A stretch of 64,000 bases of DNA from assembly GCF_030052815.1 (NCBI RefSeq), contig NC_079496.1, positions 15,267,100-15,331,099 of the forward strand. The letters are read 5' to 3'. Position 1 is the stretch's first letter. Every line of letters starts with the position of its first letter. The position numbers and the translations under genes were made by a program. Positions 24,185 to 36,495 of the stretch are shown here, one piece after another. The notes below the pieces were generated by a model, which searched no databases, was not told the DNA's origin, and was given only the letters and a program-made list of their open reading frames with translations. The stretch comes from Hevea brasiliensis. Its lineage: Eukaryota; Streptophyta; Magnoliopsida; Malpighiales; Euphorbiaceae.

Positions 24185-25796
24185 TGAGACATTGAGGACA
24201 ATGTCCAATTTTGAGTTTGGGGGTGCACATTTTGATTTTTGCTTCATTTTTCACATTTTGAGTATAGGAGCATCTCATTCCATTCCATTTACATATATTG
24301 TAAATACTTTACATATACATCCTTACATACATATACATAACACATTTACACACACATTATACACCACTTAGAAATTGTACACATTGCACACAAATAGATT
24401 TTCTCCATTTAGTTAAGGCATTGCTCATTTTTTAGGAATCATGCATCATGCATTAAAATCTTTTGCCAAATCCCTTGAGTATTGAAAATGTGCCTATGAG
24501 AGTGATTTGACTTACCTTTAGTTGGGTTTGTGGATTGAAAGTTTCCTAAGAGGTGCAAGGTTTTGAAGTGTCTATCCCTTGCCTATATCTTCTTAGCCAA
24601 AAAGCCACCCAACTAGTCATTTGGAGATGGAAGTGTTTAGAGGGAGTTATTGGATATAAGGTAGTCAAAGATGTCTCACCAATCCAAGAACAAATTCTCT
24701 AAACCTTTCAAGGCGAAATACCAGCTTGTACTTGAAAAGAGAGATGATTAGGCATTCTTTGATTTAAACCTTCTCATTTTAAACCTTTGGCCCTTTTTCC
24801 CAATTAAAATTTACCCTTGCAAACCCCTTTGAGCCTTTTTATCCCTAATTTTTCTTGAAATCCTTATTGTTACCTAGCCAATGAACCAAAAACTCCAACC
24901 CTTTTCATGAGAATAATTATTTACAATATTAGGTACATAAAAAAAATTCAATAAAAGGGAGAAGAAATGCTTGTCACCTTGTAAAAGTGCTAGTATATGT
25001 GCTTTTCACCATTGTCATTCAAAATGAAAGAAAAATGAATGAAATCCACCCAAAGTATTAAAAGAAATGAGTTTGGGGGTGGCAAATTTTAGGGACAATC
25101 ATTAAAAGAAAATACAAAATACAAGTTTAAAGTGTCAAAATGTCCCTCCATTTTTATGTGTTTTGTAAACTATGCTAGCACTTGACAATTCTCATTGTGT
25201 ATTTCTCTTCTCTATATATATATTAAAAAAAAAAGAGAGAAAAAGAAAAAAATATAATAAAATAAGAAGTGTACCTTATGTTGTCAAGATTGGAAATATT
25301 CTCATGCTTTGAATCCTTTTTACCCATTTTTCTTCTTAGCCTCATTTTGAACCACATGGCCTCATTACATCCCTAAAAAGACCTTTGATCTCTTGATAGT
25401 ACTTACTACATTAGTGGAGATAGGAGTAGGGAATTTGCCTATGGGATTGGAAAAATCATCTATTCATTCATTTAATTCCATCATTCTATATAGAGACACT
25501 TTGCCTATTGATTGTCCTAGAATTCCTTTTGAGCATGACTTTCTCTTTTGATTGGTTGGTTTGGGGATTTTGAATGATAATTGACTTGATGGCTAAGCGG
25601 TAAAAGCTTGGATAAGCATTAGATTCTTTGCATTTTGAAGGATGGGTATATGGATTGCTGGTATGGCTGAAGGTGTGTTAAGTTACTTTAATAGGTGATT
25701 TTCATAGCTCTTTGGATAAGGCACCCCTAAAAAAATTTTTGCATCACATTTTAAAGTTTGCTTGAGGACAAGCAAAAACTTGAGTTTTGGGGTATT
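24185..25796 (+). other. Element F 3' noncoding region with internal and terminal purine tracts
   Basis: Starts at GAGGACAATGTCCAATTTTG followed by AGTTTGGGGGTGC (24193-24227) and ends at GAGGACAAGCAAAAAC followed by TTGAGTTTTGGGGTATT (25764-25796) beside the 3' LTR. Aligns by eye with the E region 15920-17440 over most of its length. No gene seen; AT microsatellite-like text around 25215-25265. Confidence 0.8.
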
Positions 25797-27418
25797 TGAT
25801 GCATACATTTTGCATAGTCATTTAGATCTAATTTCATAGCCATTTTATTTTATTATTAGTTATTTTTAGCTAATTTCATTAGTTATTTAGTTAGTTTTTC
25901 ATAATTGTCAATTTTGGATTAATTTGTAATTTTTCCTTTGTTTTGTAGGAAAAATGGTGTTTTTGAAGGACTGAAGAGAAATTTTGCCATTTAGGAGTGA
26001 CTTCTACAGCCAAAGATGTCAAAAAATAAGTTTTCAAGCTGAAATATGTATTGACCAAATTATGCATAACTTGCCGCATAAGCTATGCAGATCTGCATAA
26101 GGAGAAAAATCACTGTTCCAATACCTGCCGAATGGTGCATAAGGAGAGTGCATGGCTTATGCAGATTCACGCCTCCCTTATGCACTCTCACGGAATTGTG
26201 CATAACCTATGCGCTAAGTCATGCAGTTTCGCATAAGTGAACCAGAAACAGCCGAAAACTGCATAAGGGACTGCATAACTTATGCAGTCCACTTATGCAG
26301 TCCCACAAAGGTTTCATTAATGAGCTGGCAGAAGATTCCCTCAGAAAATTCCTCCTAGAACACACCATTTTAGGGCTCCTTGTCAGAAAATGCTATAAAT
26401 AGTCTCATTTCCCATTTTAGAGGAGGAGAAAAAAAAGAAAGAAGAAAAGGGAAAGAAGAGAGCAGCAGCTGAAGGGTCACATTCACCTTCCACACCATTT
26501 CCAATCAGATTTGGAGATTTCTTTCTTTTCTTACATTTTTCCTACATTTCTAGTGTTTAGTTTCTTGTTTCTTAGCTTAGATTAAAGCTTTATTTCCATT
26601 TAAACTCATTATATCTTGTAAGCATTATGGATAGTGAGTAGTTTTACCTTTGATTCTGGAGTAAGGGATGTAATATTTTAGTTATTGTTGTGGATTTGAA
26701 CTGGGTTAGTCCCAATTTAATGAATTTATGAGGTTTAATCCATTCTTGTGTGCTTATTCACATGCTTAATGAAGGGCCCCATTAAGTTATGTTTTTAATC
26801 CTTGGTTGAAGCACCGAAAGGAGAAAACCAAGTGATAGTTAATCAAGAAATTTGACTTAATTAACTTAGATCTAGAAATAGACTAAGGGTTAAGAGGGTT
26901 TTAATAGATTGATTAAAGAACCTAATGGGTCTTGGTTAATTTTAACTCCACGAAAGTAGTATTAAGTTAATTAAGGCACTCTTTGTCTCACTCGAAAGAT
27001 TTTTCAAGGGATTTTAGAATTAATCTCCTTTAAACCCATAAATTTCATGGATTGGGCTAGCTAGGGAAAATCCCAAAATGACTTAAATATGAACCCTTAA
27101 CTCCAGAATCGTCTTTCATCAATTATTGCTTGGAATTTTACTTTTGAGTGTTTAGTTTAATCTCATTTTATTAATTTTCATTATTATCAATTTCTTTATT
27201 TTGTGAATTATTAAATTAGTCATTGTTTGAATTTAGTTTTGCATTTTCATACCTTCTGCTTCAAATTCCTAAATTTCTTTTATTAATTTGATCAAAATAC
27301 AATTTTAACATATTTTATTTTACATCAAAAATTCAATCATTAACACAACTCCTCGTGGGAACGATATATTTTTCTATACTACTTGAACGACCCGTGCACT
27401 TGTGATTGGGACACATCA
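25797..27418 (+). repeat. 3' LTR of element F
   Basis: Same length and ends as the 5' LTR. Differences are scattered single bases with no length change, indicating a fairly recent insertion. Preceded by the purine-rich tract GAGTTTTGGGGTATT. Confidence 0.95.
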
Positions 27419-28014
27419 ACAGATGCGGCTCAAAGAAGATTATGTAACTCATCAATGTCAACAAAATTAGGATTAAAGAAAAAGATAAAGTGCAAAAATA
27501 ATATGCAAGAAGATGAAAAAGTGTAAAGAAATAAAATCTAAAAGTTAAATCAAGAATTAAACCAAAAAGCATTCACAGAATAATTATGTCCATAGCAGAA
27601 GATAAGATAAAATAAAGTAAACTAAAGGAAAGAAATGCAAGTATAATTATAAAAACTAATTACCAAAGTATTACAACTATTACTAAAGTTTGAAGATTAA
27701 AATAAACAGATTACAAAATAAACCTAAAACAGAAACTAAAACTGAATTGAAAAACTAGTACTGTTACTGCTATTGGTACTGTACTAAAACTAATACTAAA
27801 TTGCTGCTACTGTTCAATCTCTGTTGTCAAGGCTTTGTTCTTTGCATCGAAGTCCGCTTGAGTTCTGCAAGAGGTTCATTGTGGTCCAAGCTTGAGTAGT
27901 TTGCAAATTTTCTGTGAGGTCTTTCATTTCTTGAAACATGTCTTGGCCCCAGTGGTATAAATTGTTATAAGATTGGGCCAATTTGTTGTAGAGCCCCAAC
28001 ATTTGAAGTTGTTG

Positions 28015-29681
28015 CTACTTCTGGTTCTTCCTGAGAGATGAAAATCTCTTTTTAAATTTCTTTTCTAGCTTCTTCTTTTGGTTGACCTGTTGCTGACCCA
28101 TGGTATCAATTTTGACTTCTAAGCTCTTCAAGGTAGCAAGGATATCTGTGGTGTCAGGTGAGGGAACAGGTGGTGGGACAGTGAAACTTGTTATTTTGGA
28201 TTCTAAGGATCTTAAGAGGGACAAAATGTCTGCTGAAAACTGCGGGGCAGTGGTTGGTCGGGGTTCTGCTGGTGCAAAGGTAGTGGGGTCTGTAGTACCA
28301 CTAACTTCAGGATGATGCTGTAACAAAGCATAGGTATGGCCTACTTTCTCACAAACATCCATGTGCAGCAACATTGTGCTGTCTATATATGATTCACCAG
28401 AAACTAGCAGTAGCTTATATAGACTAGCATCAAAGCTAAATGAGTTGGCTATGGCAGTTATATATCCTCCAAAAACTATACTACCTTTGGTATGCTTTGT
28501 GACAATTTGGTGCCAATGAGTAGCTATGAAATGGGTTGTGCTTACTTGTTTTCCCTCTTTCATGCACCACAAGAAAAATAAGTCTCCAGCACCCACAATA
28601 CTGTTACTGTGTCCCCTTCCTAAAACAGTGTAAGAAATGAACCTATGGAGGTGTTTCAACACATGATCAACTATCCTAGAGGCTTTTGCAGTCCTCTGTC
28701 TATAATAACCCCCAAAAGGTGCAATATCTTTCCAGAATTGAACAGGGTCATAAACAGTTTGCTGCCACTCAATATTTTTATAGCCCGAATCCTGAAAACC
28801 AAAAATTGCATTCATAGCATCCATGTCTAACTCCCTATCAATGCCAGCACATCGAAAATATATTACATCCTTATGCTCAGGTACTGTTGGTTTGAAATTC
28901 AGCCTTAAGGAACTCAAAAATTCCAAGGTCAAATCCTTGTACACTGGTTCCTTAATCCTAGCAAACTTAGTCCAGCTGATAGCATCTAAATAGGCAAATA
29001 CAGAGTCATAAATGCCTAGCTCTTTTAAAACCTGCTCATCCATATATTTGTTTGCCAAAATAGGTTTAGAAACTAAACTGTCATAAGCATTTTTCATATC
29101 CATGTTTCTAAAAGCCCAAGGTAATGGAGAAATTACCTCCTCTATATCATTGGCAGATGACGCAGGTGCTATTGGAGAGTTTAAGGACGACTGAGATACA
29201 GGTGTTTTGACCGCTGGAGGTGGAATTTGCGAGGAGGACCTAGTCCTTTTGCTGACTGGTTTAGAGGAAGGTTGAGGTGGAGAGTTTAGGTAGAAAGGAA
29301 CAGAGGGTGCTCTTTTTCATTTTCCGACAGGGGCTTTCTTGGGTCTACCTGCGGCCTTTTTAGTTTTACCTTTAGACTTCGTTTGAGTAGGCGCAGGTTC
29401 AGGCATTGGTTCTAGGAACTGAATGTCAAAAACGAATGTCTCATTTTGCGGCTCAGTTTGTGGCGAGAGGGGGGTCGGCGGAATGAGAGTTGGTGTTTGG
29501 CCTGGGGGTAATGGTGGCGATTGAGGCGGTGGTGATTGAGGTAGCGGTGGCGTTTGCTGTGGTGGTGACTGGGGTTAGGGTTTGTGGGTAGAGAGGATGG
29601 AATACCCATTTTCGATTTGACAGAGTGTCGAAATCTTCTGGGTTTGGGTTTGTGGGTGGACCACATTTTAGTTCTCACCAT
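28015..29681 (-). pseudogene. Element E downstream ORF (Athila ORF1/env-like region)
   Basis: Starts MVRTKMWSTHKPKPRRFR at 29681. A frameshift near 29580 moves the frame into a proline-rich stretch, a stop follows near 29321, and the main open part is 28015-29103 (362 residues). This has a plant-mobile-type core with FRCAGIDRELDMDAMNAIFG, FWKDIAPFGGYY, LHRFISYTVLGRGHSNSI, LFFLWCMKEGK and FGGYITAIAN, then a Pro-rich linker and a short basic coiled-coil tail. It resembles the ATHILA ORF-1/plant transposon protein family. No signal peptide or clear membrane segment is visible, so envelope function is not supported. It sits 1.1 kb downstream of pol on the same strand. Confidence 0.75.
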
Positions 29682-30820
29682 TTAATGAAAAGAAAGAAAC
29701 TTTTCAGCTTCCCTTAAAAATTACCGAAAAAAATGGTGTGGGAAGGGAGCCAGCAGAATGAGAGTTGTGGCTTATCGGGAGTTTGGGTGAGGGTTTCATA
29801 AAAATGGCGAAAGTTTTGGGCTTTTTAAAATGTGGGGCAGACAACTGGTAATTTGGGCTGTGCTTGGGGTTAAGCATAGGGTTCAGCAGAATTTGCTTAG
29901 GATACTACTTAGTAAGCAATATCATCAGCAAGTTTCAGCAGGTTTTGGGAAAATTTGTGATTTTACTTACCAAAAACAGTCCAAAAGCTATGAAATGCTA
30001 TCATGACCCTCAGCAATTACCAAATTCACATTAATACCACAAAATTGAAAATTTTAAGCTCATCATCTCTCATAAACTTAGTAAGCATAGCACATGTTCT
30101 TTTAGCTTTTTACAAGCATGGTTCAATTGAGGCACCAATTGTGACTACCTTTTCGCACACTTAATGAAATGGTCTCCTTTCTAAACTTATACCAAAAGCA
30201 CATTTTTAGCAGCATTTGAGACAAGTTCCAAACATTCAAAAATTTCAGAAAAGACATAAGAATTGACTTCTTAAGCAAAGATGAACAAGAATAAAAATCA
30301 CAGATCAGAAAAACTAGCAAAGAATTCAAACAAAAACATGTAAATTCCTAACAGATTACAGAACTATATATACACTAAAAGGTAAAACTTAACAAACACT
30401 ATTTTTGCACCTTAATAAAGCTCACATCAGTACTAAATATCAAAATTGATCCTCATTCAAGTTGCATTAAACAAAATTTACACAAGATGCAAAATCAAAC
30501 ATGTGCTATCAAGTAGATTGCAATATCAGTAATTTAGCACAAGTTTAAAAGTGTTACTGTTCACAGGTACTGGATAAAGTGCAGAATTTTGCTTTTACTT
30601 GCTCCCTTTTAATTCTTTCTTTTTGCTACAAGTGTTAATTTGCCCAATCTTCATGAATGACCTACAAAAGATAAACAAATGTCACTTTTGAGTTTAATGA
30701 GGGTAAAAACTAAAAATGAAATGAAATGGAGATTTAATAATTTATAAAAGGATACGTTTGGGTTGCCTCCCAAGAAGCGCTTGTTTAAGGTCTTAAGCTT
30801 GACCTTCCACTCCAAATCAC
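29682..30820 (-). other. Noncoding gap of element E between pol and the downstream ORF
   Basis: AT-rich. Just after the pol stop the minus strand keeps a short open stretch ([14 protein letters not shown]). Around 29870-29930 there are GCTTAAG-type words like those in the LTR. No gene seen. Confidence 0.7.
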
Positions 30821-33793
30821 CTAAATATCCCTGATTGGAGAACCAAGCCATGAAACCTCTACAACCTTTTGTGTGGGTTCTCCAACAATATAGTGCTTTA
30901 ATCTCTGCCTATTAACTTTGAAAGTCCCTGAGGTTTCATTGCCTATCTCAACAGCTCCATAGGGGTATACCTTTATAACAGTGTAGGGCCCTGACCATCT
31001 TGACTTTAATTTTCCGGGAAATAACCTTAACCTAGAGTTATATAGGAGAACAACATCCCCTTCCTGAAATTCTTTCCTCCTAATATGCTTATCATGCCAT
31101 CTCTTAGTTCTTTCCTTGTAAAGCTTGGCATTTTCATAAGCATCCAATCTAAGTTCCTCAAGTTCATTTAGTTGCAGCATTCTTTTTTCTCCTGCAGTTT
31201 TTAAGTCAAAATTCAGTGTCCTTATGGCCCAATATGCTCTATGCTCCAACTCTAAAGGTAGATGACAAGCTTTCCCATAAACCAATCTAAATGGGGTGGT
31301 GCCAATAGGAGTTTTAAAAGCTGTTCTATAGGCCCAAAGAGTATCATCTAACTTTAGTGACCAATCTTTCCTTAAACTATTCACTGTTTTCTCAAGAATT
31401 CTTTTCAACTCTCTATTTGAGATCTCCACTTGACCACTAGTTTGTGGATGGTAGGGTGTTGCAACCTTATGCTTCACTCCATATTTTTATAATAATCTTT
31501 CAAATTGATGGTTGCAAAAATGAGAACCTCCATCACTTATAATGGCATGTGGAGTTCCAAATCTTGTGAAAATGAACTTTTTAAGGAATTTAATCACAAC
31601 TCTAACATCATTAGTTGGAGATGGTATAGCTTCAACCCATTTGCTCACATAATCTACTCCAACTAAAATGTATTTGTGTCCAAAGGACGATGGAAAAGGT
31701 CCCATGAAATCAATGCCCCACACATCAAATAGTTCCACTTCCAATATATTTTGGAGGGGCATTTCATCTCTCTTCGAGATATTACCCATCCTTTGACACC
31801 TATCACATGCATTTACAAACTTCCTCACATCCTTAAACATGTGTGGCCAAAAGAACCCTGCTTGAAGAACTTTTTCTGCAGTCTTTGTCACACTCATATG
31901 ACCCCCATAAAGTGAAGAATGGCAATCTTTAATAACATTCCCTATCTCCTCATCAGCTAAACATCTTCTAATCAACCCATCTCCACATCTCTTAAACAAA
32001 AATGGCTCTTCCCAATCATAATCCTTTACATCAAAAAGAAATTTCTTCTTTTACTGCCATGTTAGGTCAGGTGGGAGGATTCCACACACTAGATAGTTCA
32101 CAAAATCTGCGTACCAAGGGGCTTTTGCATTCATGATTACTAATAGTTGCTCATCAGGAAAATAATCATCTATTGGGGGCTCTTTTCCCAAATTATCTCC
32201 TTGTTCTTGCCTCAATCTAGACAGATGATCTGCTACCACATTTTCTACTCCTTTCTTGTCTTTAATTTCCAAGTCAAACTCTTGAAGGAGTAGCACCCAC
32301 CTTATCAATCTAGGTTTAGCCTCTTTTTTCTAAAGGAGATACTTGATAGCTGCATGATCCATGTACACTATTACCTTTGACCCCACAAGATAGGACCTAA
32401 ATTTGTCTACTGCAAATACCACTGCCAAAAACTCTTTCTCTGTAGTAGAGTAATTTATTTGAGCATCATCTAAGGTTCTACTTGCATAGTATATTGCATA
32501 CACCTTCTTATCTTTCCTTTGTCCCAAAACAGCCCCAATGGCATAATCGCTAGCATCGCACATTAACTCAAAAGGTAATGACCAATCGGGTGGCTGCATA
32601 ATAGGAGCAGATATCAAAGCTTCTTTTATCCTGCAAAAAGCATTCATACAATTAGTATCAAAATGGAATTCCACATCTTTACTCAATAAATTGGTAAGAG
32701 GCTTAGAAATTTTAGAGAAATCCTTGATGAATCTCCTATAAAATCCGGCATGCCCCAAGAAACTCCTCACTCCCTTTACGGATGTTGGGGGTGGCATTTT
32801 CTCAATAATTTCTACCTTTGCTTTATCCACCTCAATACCCCTGTTTGACACAAGATGTCCCAAAACAATTCCTTCTTGTACCATAAAATGGCACTTTTCC
32901 CAATTCAAAACTAAATTGAACTCTTCACATCTCTGCAAAACCTTAGACAAGTTAGATAAGCATTCATCAAAAGATTTACCATACACAGAAAAATCATCCA
33001 TGAACACTTCCATAATACCCTCGATCATGTCAAAAAATATGGACATCATACATCTTTGAAATGTAGCAGGGGCATTACATAGTCCAAATGGCATCCTTCG
33101 ATATGCAAAGGTACCATAAGGACATGTGAAGGTAGTTTTATCCTGATCATCTGGGTGAATAGGGATCTGAAAGAACCCTGAATAGCCATCCAAATAGCAA
33201 AAATAAGAATGATGAGCTAGTCTCTCAAGCATTTGATCTATAAATGGTAATGGAAAATGGTCCTTTCTAGTTGCATTATTCAATTTCCTATAGTCTATAC
33301 ACATTCTCCATCCAGTTACAGTCCTTGTAGGTATTAGTTCATCATTTTCATTTTTCACTACTGTGATGCCCCCTTTTTTGGGTACAACATGAACTAAACT
33401 TACCCAATTGCTGTCAGAAACAGGGTAAATGATACCTGCATCAAGCAATTTCAATATCTCCTTTTTCACAACCTCTTTCATATTTGGATTCAATCTCCTC
33501 TGTGACTCTCGAAAGGCTTTATGATTATTTTCCAACAAAATTCTATGCATGCACACAGAAGGATGTATTCCTTTAATATCATCAATGGTGTAACCGATTA
33601 TCCTTCTATGCTTTCTAAGAACTCTTAATAATTTTTCAACCTCACAATCATTCAATTTAGCATTAACAATCACAGGATATGTAGAATTTTGACTTAGAAA
33701 AGCATACCTGAGATTTGTTGGAAGAGGTTTCAACTCTACCTTCGGTGCTTCACTTTTTTCAAGCTTTGATGATGAAGTTGTATCTTGCTTCAA
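30821..33793 (-). pseudogene. Element E pol: reverse transcriptase, RNase H, integrase
   Basis: One reading frame with three in-frame stops (32330-32332, 32051-32053, 31487-31489) and no frameshift inside. RT: WRMCIDYRKLNNATRKDHFP, LDGYSGFFQIPIHPDDQDKT, FGLCNAPATFQRCM and the active site VFMDDFSVYG. RNase H: FELMCDASDYAIGAVLGQR, YSTTEKEFLAVVFAVDKFR. Integrase: the zinc-binding region with [32 protein letters not shown] and the Glu in [15 protein letters not shown]-terminal basic region ([20 protein letters not shown]) follows. The 5' end overlaps the gag stop. It has no usable Met at the start, so it was probably made as a fusion with gag. Confidence 0.92.
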
Positions 33794-36363
33794 GTCCCCA
33801 ATCTTTTCAATATCAGCATAGGCAAAGGTGGATTTCCTTCCAAAATTGTAGCATATTCTGCAGCTTCTTCAATATCATCCCCTTTTTTGATGTTATGAAC
33901 CAAACAAGCTTCTAAGGGATCTTTAGGATGTTGCTTTTTAAGCACTTCTCTGACCTCCTCATCTATCACATCAATTCTCAAGCATGAATTTGAATCATCT
34001 TTCTTTTTCATTGCTTGAAACAAATTAAATTCAACTTTCTCTTCCCCAACTTCTAATGTAAGCCTCCCATTTTTTACATCAATCACAGCTCCAGCAGTAG
34101 CAAGGAAAGGTCTACCAAGAATAATAGGAATGTGTACATCCTCCTCCATCTCCAATACCACAAAATCCACTGGTATGAAAAATTTTCCAACTTTCAGAGG
34201 AACATTCTCAATTACCCCAATTGGAAATTTAATAGACCTATTTGCTAACTGTAGTGAGATGGTAGTAGGCTTCATTTCTCCAATCTTCACTTTCTCATAG
34301 ATAGACAATGGCATTAGACTAACACTGGCTCCAAGATCACATAAAGCCTTATCTATACTGATATCCCCAATGTGACATGGTATGGAAAAACTTCCAGGAT
34401 CTTTCAGTTTGGGTGGAAGCTTATTTTGCAAAATAGCACTATTTTCTTCTGTGAGAGCTACAGTCTCAAATTCCTCCAATTTCTTCTTGTTAGATAAAAT
34501 CTCCTTCAAAAATTTAGCATATGAAGGCATTTGTGCTAAGGCATCAGTGAAAGGAATAGTCACATGCAAAGACTTCAATACTTCCAAGAACTTCCCAAAT
34601 TGTTTATCCAATTTCGCTTTCTGGAACTTTTGTGGGAATGGTAAAGGTGGCATGTAGGCTTTAGGTGCAACATATTTAGGTTCTTCCTCTTTGCTCTCCC
34701 TCTCCTTACTTCCTTTTTCTTCCACTGAATTTTCTTTCTCAGCTCCAATTCTAACTTCAGCTTCAGTTTGTTCATCTCCTTCTCTGTTTTTCTCTTCTTC
34801 AATTTTCTCTTTAATCTTTTTAACTCCATTCTCCAATATTTTTCCACTTCTCAATGTAATAGCCTTGCAATGCTCCCTTGAATTCTCTGGCTGGCTAGGG
34901 AGCTTCCCAAATGCTTTGTTATTTGAAGAGCTAGCTTGTTGAGCTATTTGATTCTCTAACATCTTATTATGCGTTGACATTTGATCCACTTTAGATGCTA
35001 ATTGAGAAATCATTTCTTGTTGACTTTGATGGCTCACAAGTAGAGTCTCAATCATAGCTTCTAATCTAGCTGTCTTGTCTGGTTGTGCTTGTTGTGGTAG
35101 AGGTGGAGCAGGTGCATTTTGAGGTTTAGAAATTCCAGGAGGAGGACCTCTATTCTGCTGAAAATTCTGATGTTGTTGATACCCAGAAGGTTGCTGAAAA
35201 TTCTGATTTTGTCCTTGTCTACCTCCCCAAGAGAAATTGGGGTGGTTTCTCCATGCTGGATCATAAGTTGCAGAAAATGGGTTACCACCTGGTCTTTTAT
35301 TGTAGTTCCCCACATAATCCACTTGCTCACTTGAAAAATCTTGATTAAATGCAGAAAAATCTGCTACACAATTGACATTTGCAGCTCCAACTTCTACTGA
35401 ATTACTAGAACCTCCAGCTGAAGAATCTACTTCCATGCTTAGCTTGTCCATTTTCCTTGTCAAAGCATCAAACTTAGCATTAATCATATTCATGGCATCA
35501 AGCTCGAACATACCAGCTGGTTTCTTGATCTCATTCCTCTCACAACTCCATTGGTAGTTGTTATAAGCAATTTTATCCAGAGCAGAAAAAGCTTCATCTT
35601 CAGATTTTTCCATAAGGTCACCTCCAGAAGATGCATCAATTGTACTTCTAATAGCAGGTGAAACTCCATTGTAAAAGTGTTGAACAAGCATCCACTTAGG
35701 AATCCCATGATGTGGATATCTCCTTTGCAAATCCTTGTACCTCTCCCATGCTTCATACAAGCTCTCATCATCTCTAGGTTTGAAAGAAGTCAGCTCATTT
35801 CTTAGCTTAGCTGTCTTGCTTGGTGGAAAATATTGAGCTAAAAATGCTTGAGAAAGTTCATCCCAAGTTGTGATAGAACCCGGTGGCAAAGAATGTAACC
35901 ACTCTCTAGCTCTGTCCTTCAAAGAAAAAGGAAATAATCTGAGTCGAATTGCATCATCAGAAACTCCATTTATCTTCAACATATCACTGATCTCAAGAAA
36001 GTGTGCTAGATGCACATGTGGACTTTCACTTGGATTTCCTTCAAATTGTGATTGTTGTACCATCTGACAGAGTGCAGGCTTCAGTTCAAAATTATTAGCT
36101 TCTACTCTTGGTCTTGTGATACTTGGCATGAAATCTCCAATGTTAGGATAAGCATGATCCTTCACAGAGCGGTTGTTATTGTTGTTGGCCATTTCTTCTT
36201 GTAATTGCTCTTGCTCTTGTGCTCTTTCCTGTTGTTGTTGAGCTTTAATTTCAGCTTTTCTCCTCTTAGATTCTGCTCTTAAAGCTTTTGCTGTCTTTTC
36301 TATTTCTGGGTCAAAGAATAGATTGATTTCTTCACTTTTTGTCCTTCTCATAAAATAAAGCAC
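33790..36363 (-). CDS. Element E gag-protease polyprotein
   Basis: Open for 857 residues; it forms the particle and carries the protease. A basic Glu/Gln-rich start is followed by the retrotransposon gag domain at about residues 75-240 (LFPFSLKDRAREWLHSLP, then TTWDELSQAFLAQYFPPSK). A Gln/Pro-rich linker (350-430) and a coiled-coil-like stretch (MSTHKMLENQIAQQ-like, about 470) precede a Lys/Glu-rich segment and the retropepsin domain. In the latter, ALCDLGASVSLMPLSIYEKV has the catalytic Asp at about residue 695 and IILGRPFLATAGAVIDV closes the fold. No CCHC knuckle is seen, as in Athila relatives. It ends just where pol begins, in another frame. A codon-sized shift near the C-terminus may be decay. 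Confidence 0.9.
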   Translation of the reverse strand: MLYFMRRTKSEEINLFFDPEIEKTAKALRAESKRRKAEIKAQQQQERAQEQEQLQEEMANNNNNRSVKDHAYPNIGDFMPSITRPRVEANNFELKPALCQMVQQSQFEGNPSESPHVHLAHFLEISDMLKINGVSDDAIRLRLFPFSLKDRAREWLHSLPPGSITTWDELSQAFLAQYFPPSKTAKLRNELTSFKPRDDESLYEAWERYKDLQRRYPHHGIPKWMLVQHFYNGVSPAIRSTIDASSGGDLMEKSEDEAFSALDKIAYNNYQWSCERNEIKKPAGMFELDAMNMINAKFDALTRKMDKLSMEVDSSAGGSSNSVEVGAANVNCVADFSAFNQDFSSEQVDYVGNYNKRPGGNPFSATYDPAWRNHPNFSWGGRQGQNQNFQQPSGYQQHQNFQQNRGPPPGISKPQNAPAPPLPQQAQPDKTARLEAMIETLLVSHQSQQEMISQLASKVDQMSTHNKMLENQIAQQASSSNNKAFGKLPSQPENSREHCKAITLRSGKILENGVKKIKEKIEEEKNREGDEQTEAEVRIGAEKENSVEEKGSKERESKEEEPKYVAPKAYMPPLPFPQKFQKAKLDKQFGKFLEVLKSLHVTIPFTDALAQMPSYAKFLKEILSNKKKLEEFETVALTEENSAILQNKLPPKLKDPGSFSIPCHIGDISIDKALCDLGASVSLMPLSIYEKVKIGEMKPTTISLQLANRSIKFPIGVIENVPLKVGKFFIPVDFVVLEMEEDVHIPIILGRPFLATAGAVIDVKNGRLTLEVGEEKVEFNLFQAMKKKDDSNSCLRIDVIDEEVREVLKKQHPKDPLEACLVHNIKKGDDIEEAAEYATILEGNPPLPMLILKRLGT

Positions 36364-36471
36364 CTGAAAAACAAAATAAACAAATTCTCAAAGTAAAATG
36401 GTAAAAAGAAAATAAAATGAAATGCCCAATTAACCAAACAAACAATTGTTCAATATCAAACAAAAATCAAA

Positions 36472-36489
36472 TCCCCGGCAACGGCACCA
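36472..36489 (-). other. Primer binding site of element E (tRNA-Asp type)
   Basis: The minus strand reads TGGTGCCGTTGCCGGGGA, one mismatch from the complement of the plant tRNA-Asp 3' end, a few bases inside the 5' LTR. Confidence 0.88.
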
Positions 36490-36495
36490 AAAACT

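Larger units (their letters stand above)
17728..27418 (+). mobile_element. Gag-protease-only Ty3/gypsy retrotransposon F (non-autonomous, Athila-related)
   Basis: LTRs 17728-19349 and 25797-27418, both exactly 1622 bp with about twenty substitutions by eye, flanked by perfect ACAGA duplications (17723-17727 and 27419-27423). It has a tRNA-Asp-type primer site, a gag-protease frame with three stops, a 3.6-kb noncoding region with a 73-bp tandem array, and a purine tract. No reverse transcriptase, RNase H or integrase motif is found in the 9.69 kb. Its gag, primer type and 3' noncoding part resemble element E, into which it inserted. It is the youngest layer of the nest. Confidence 0.95.
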
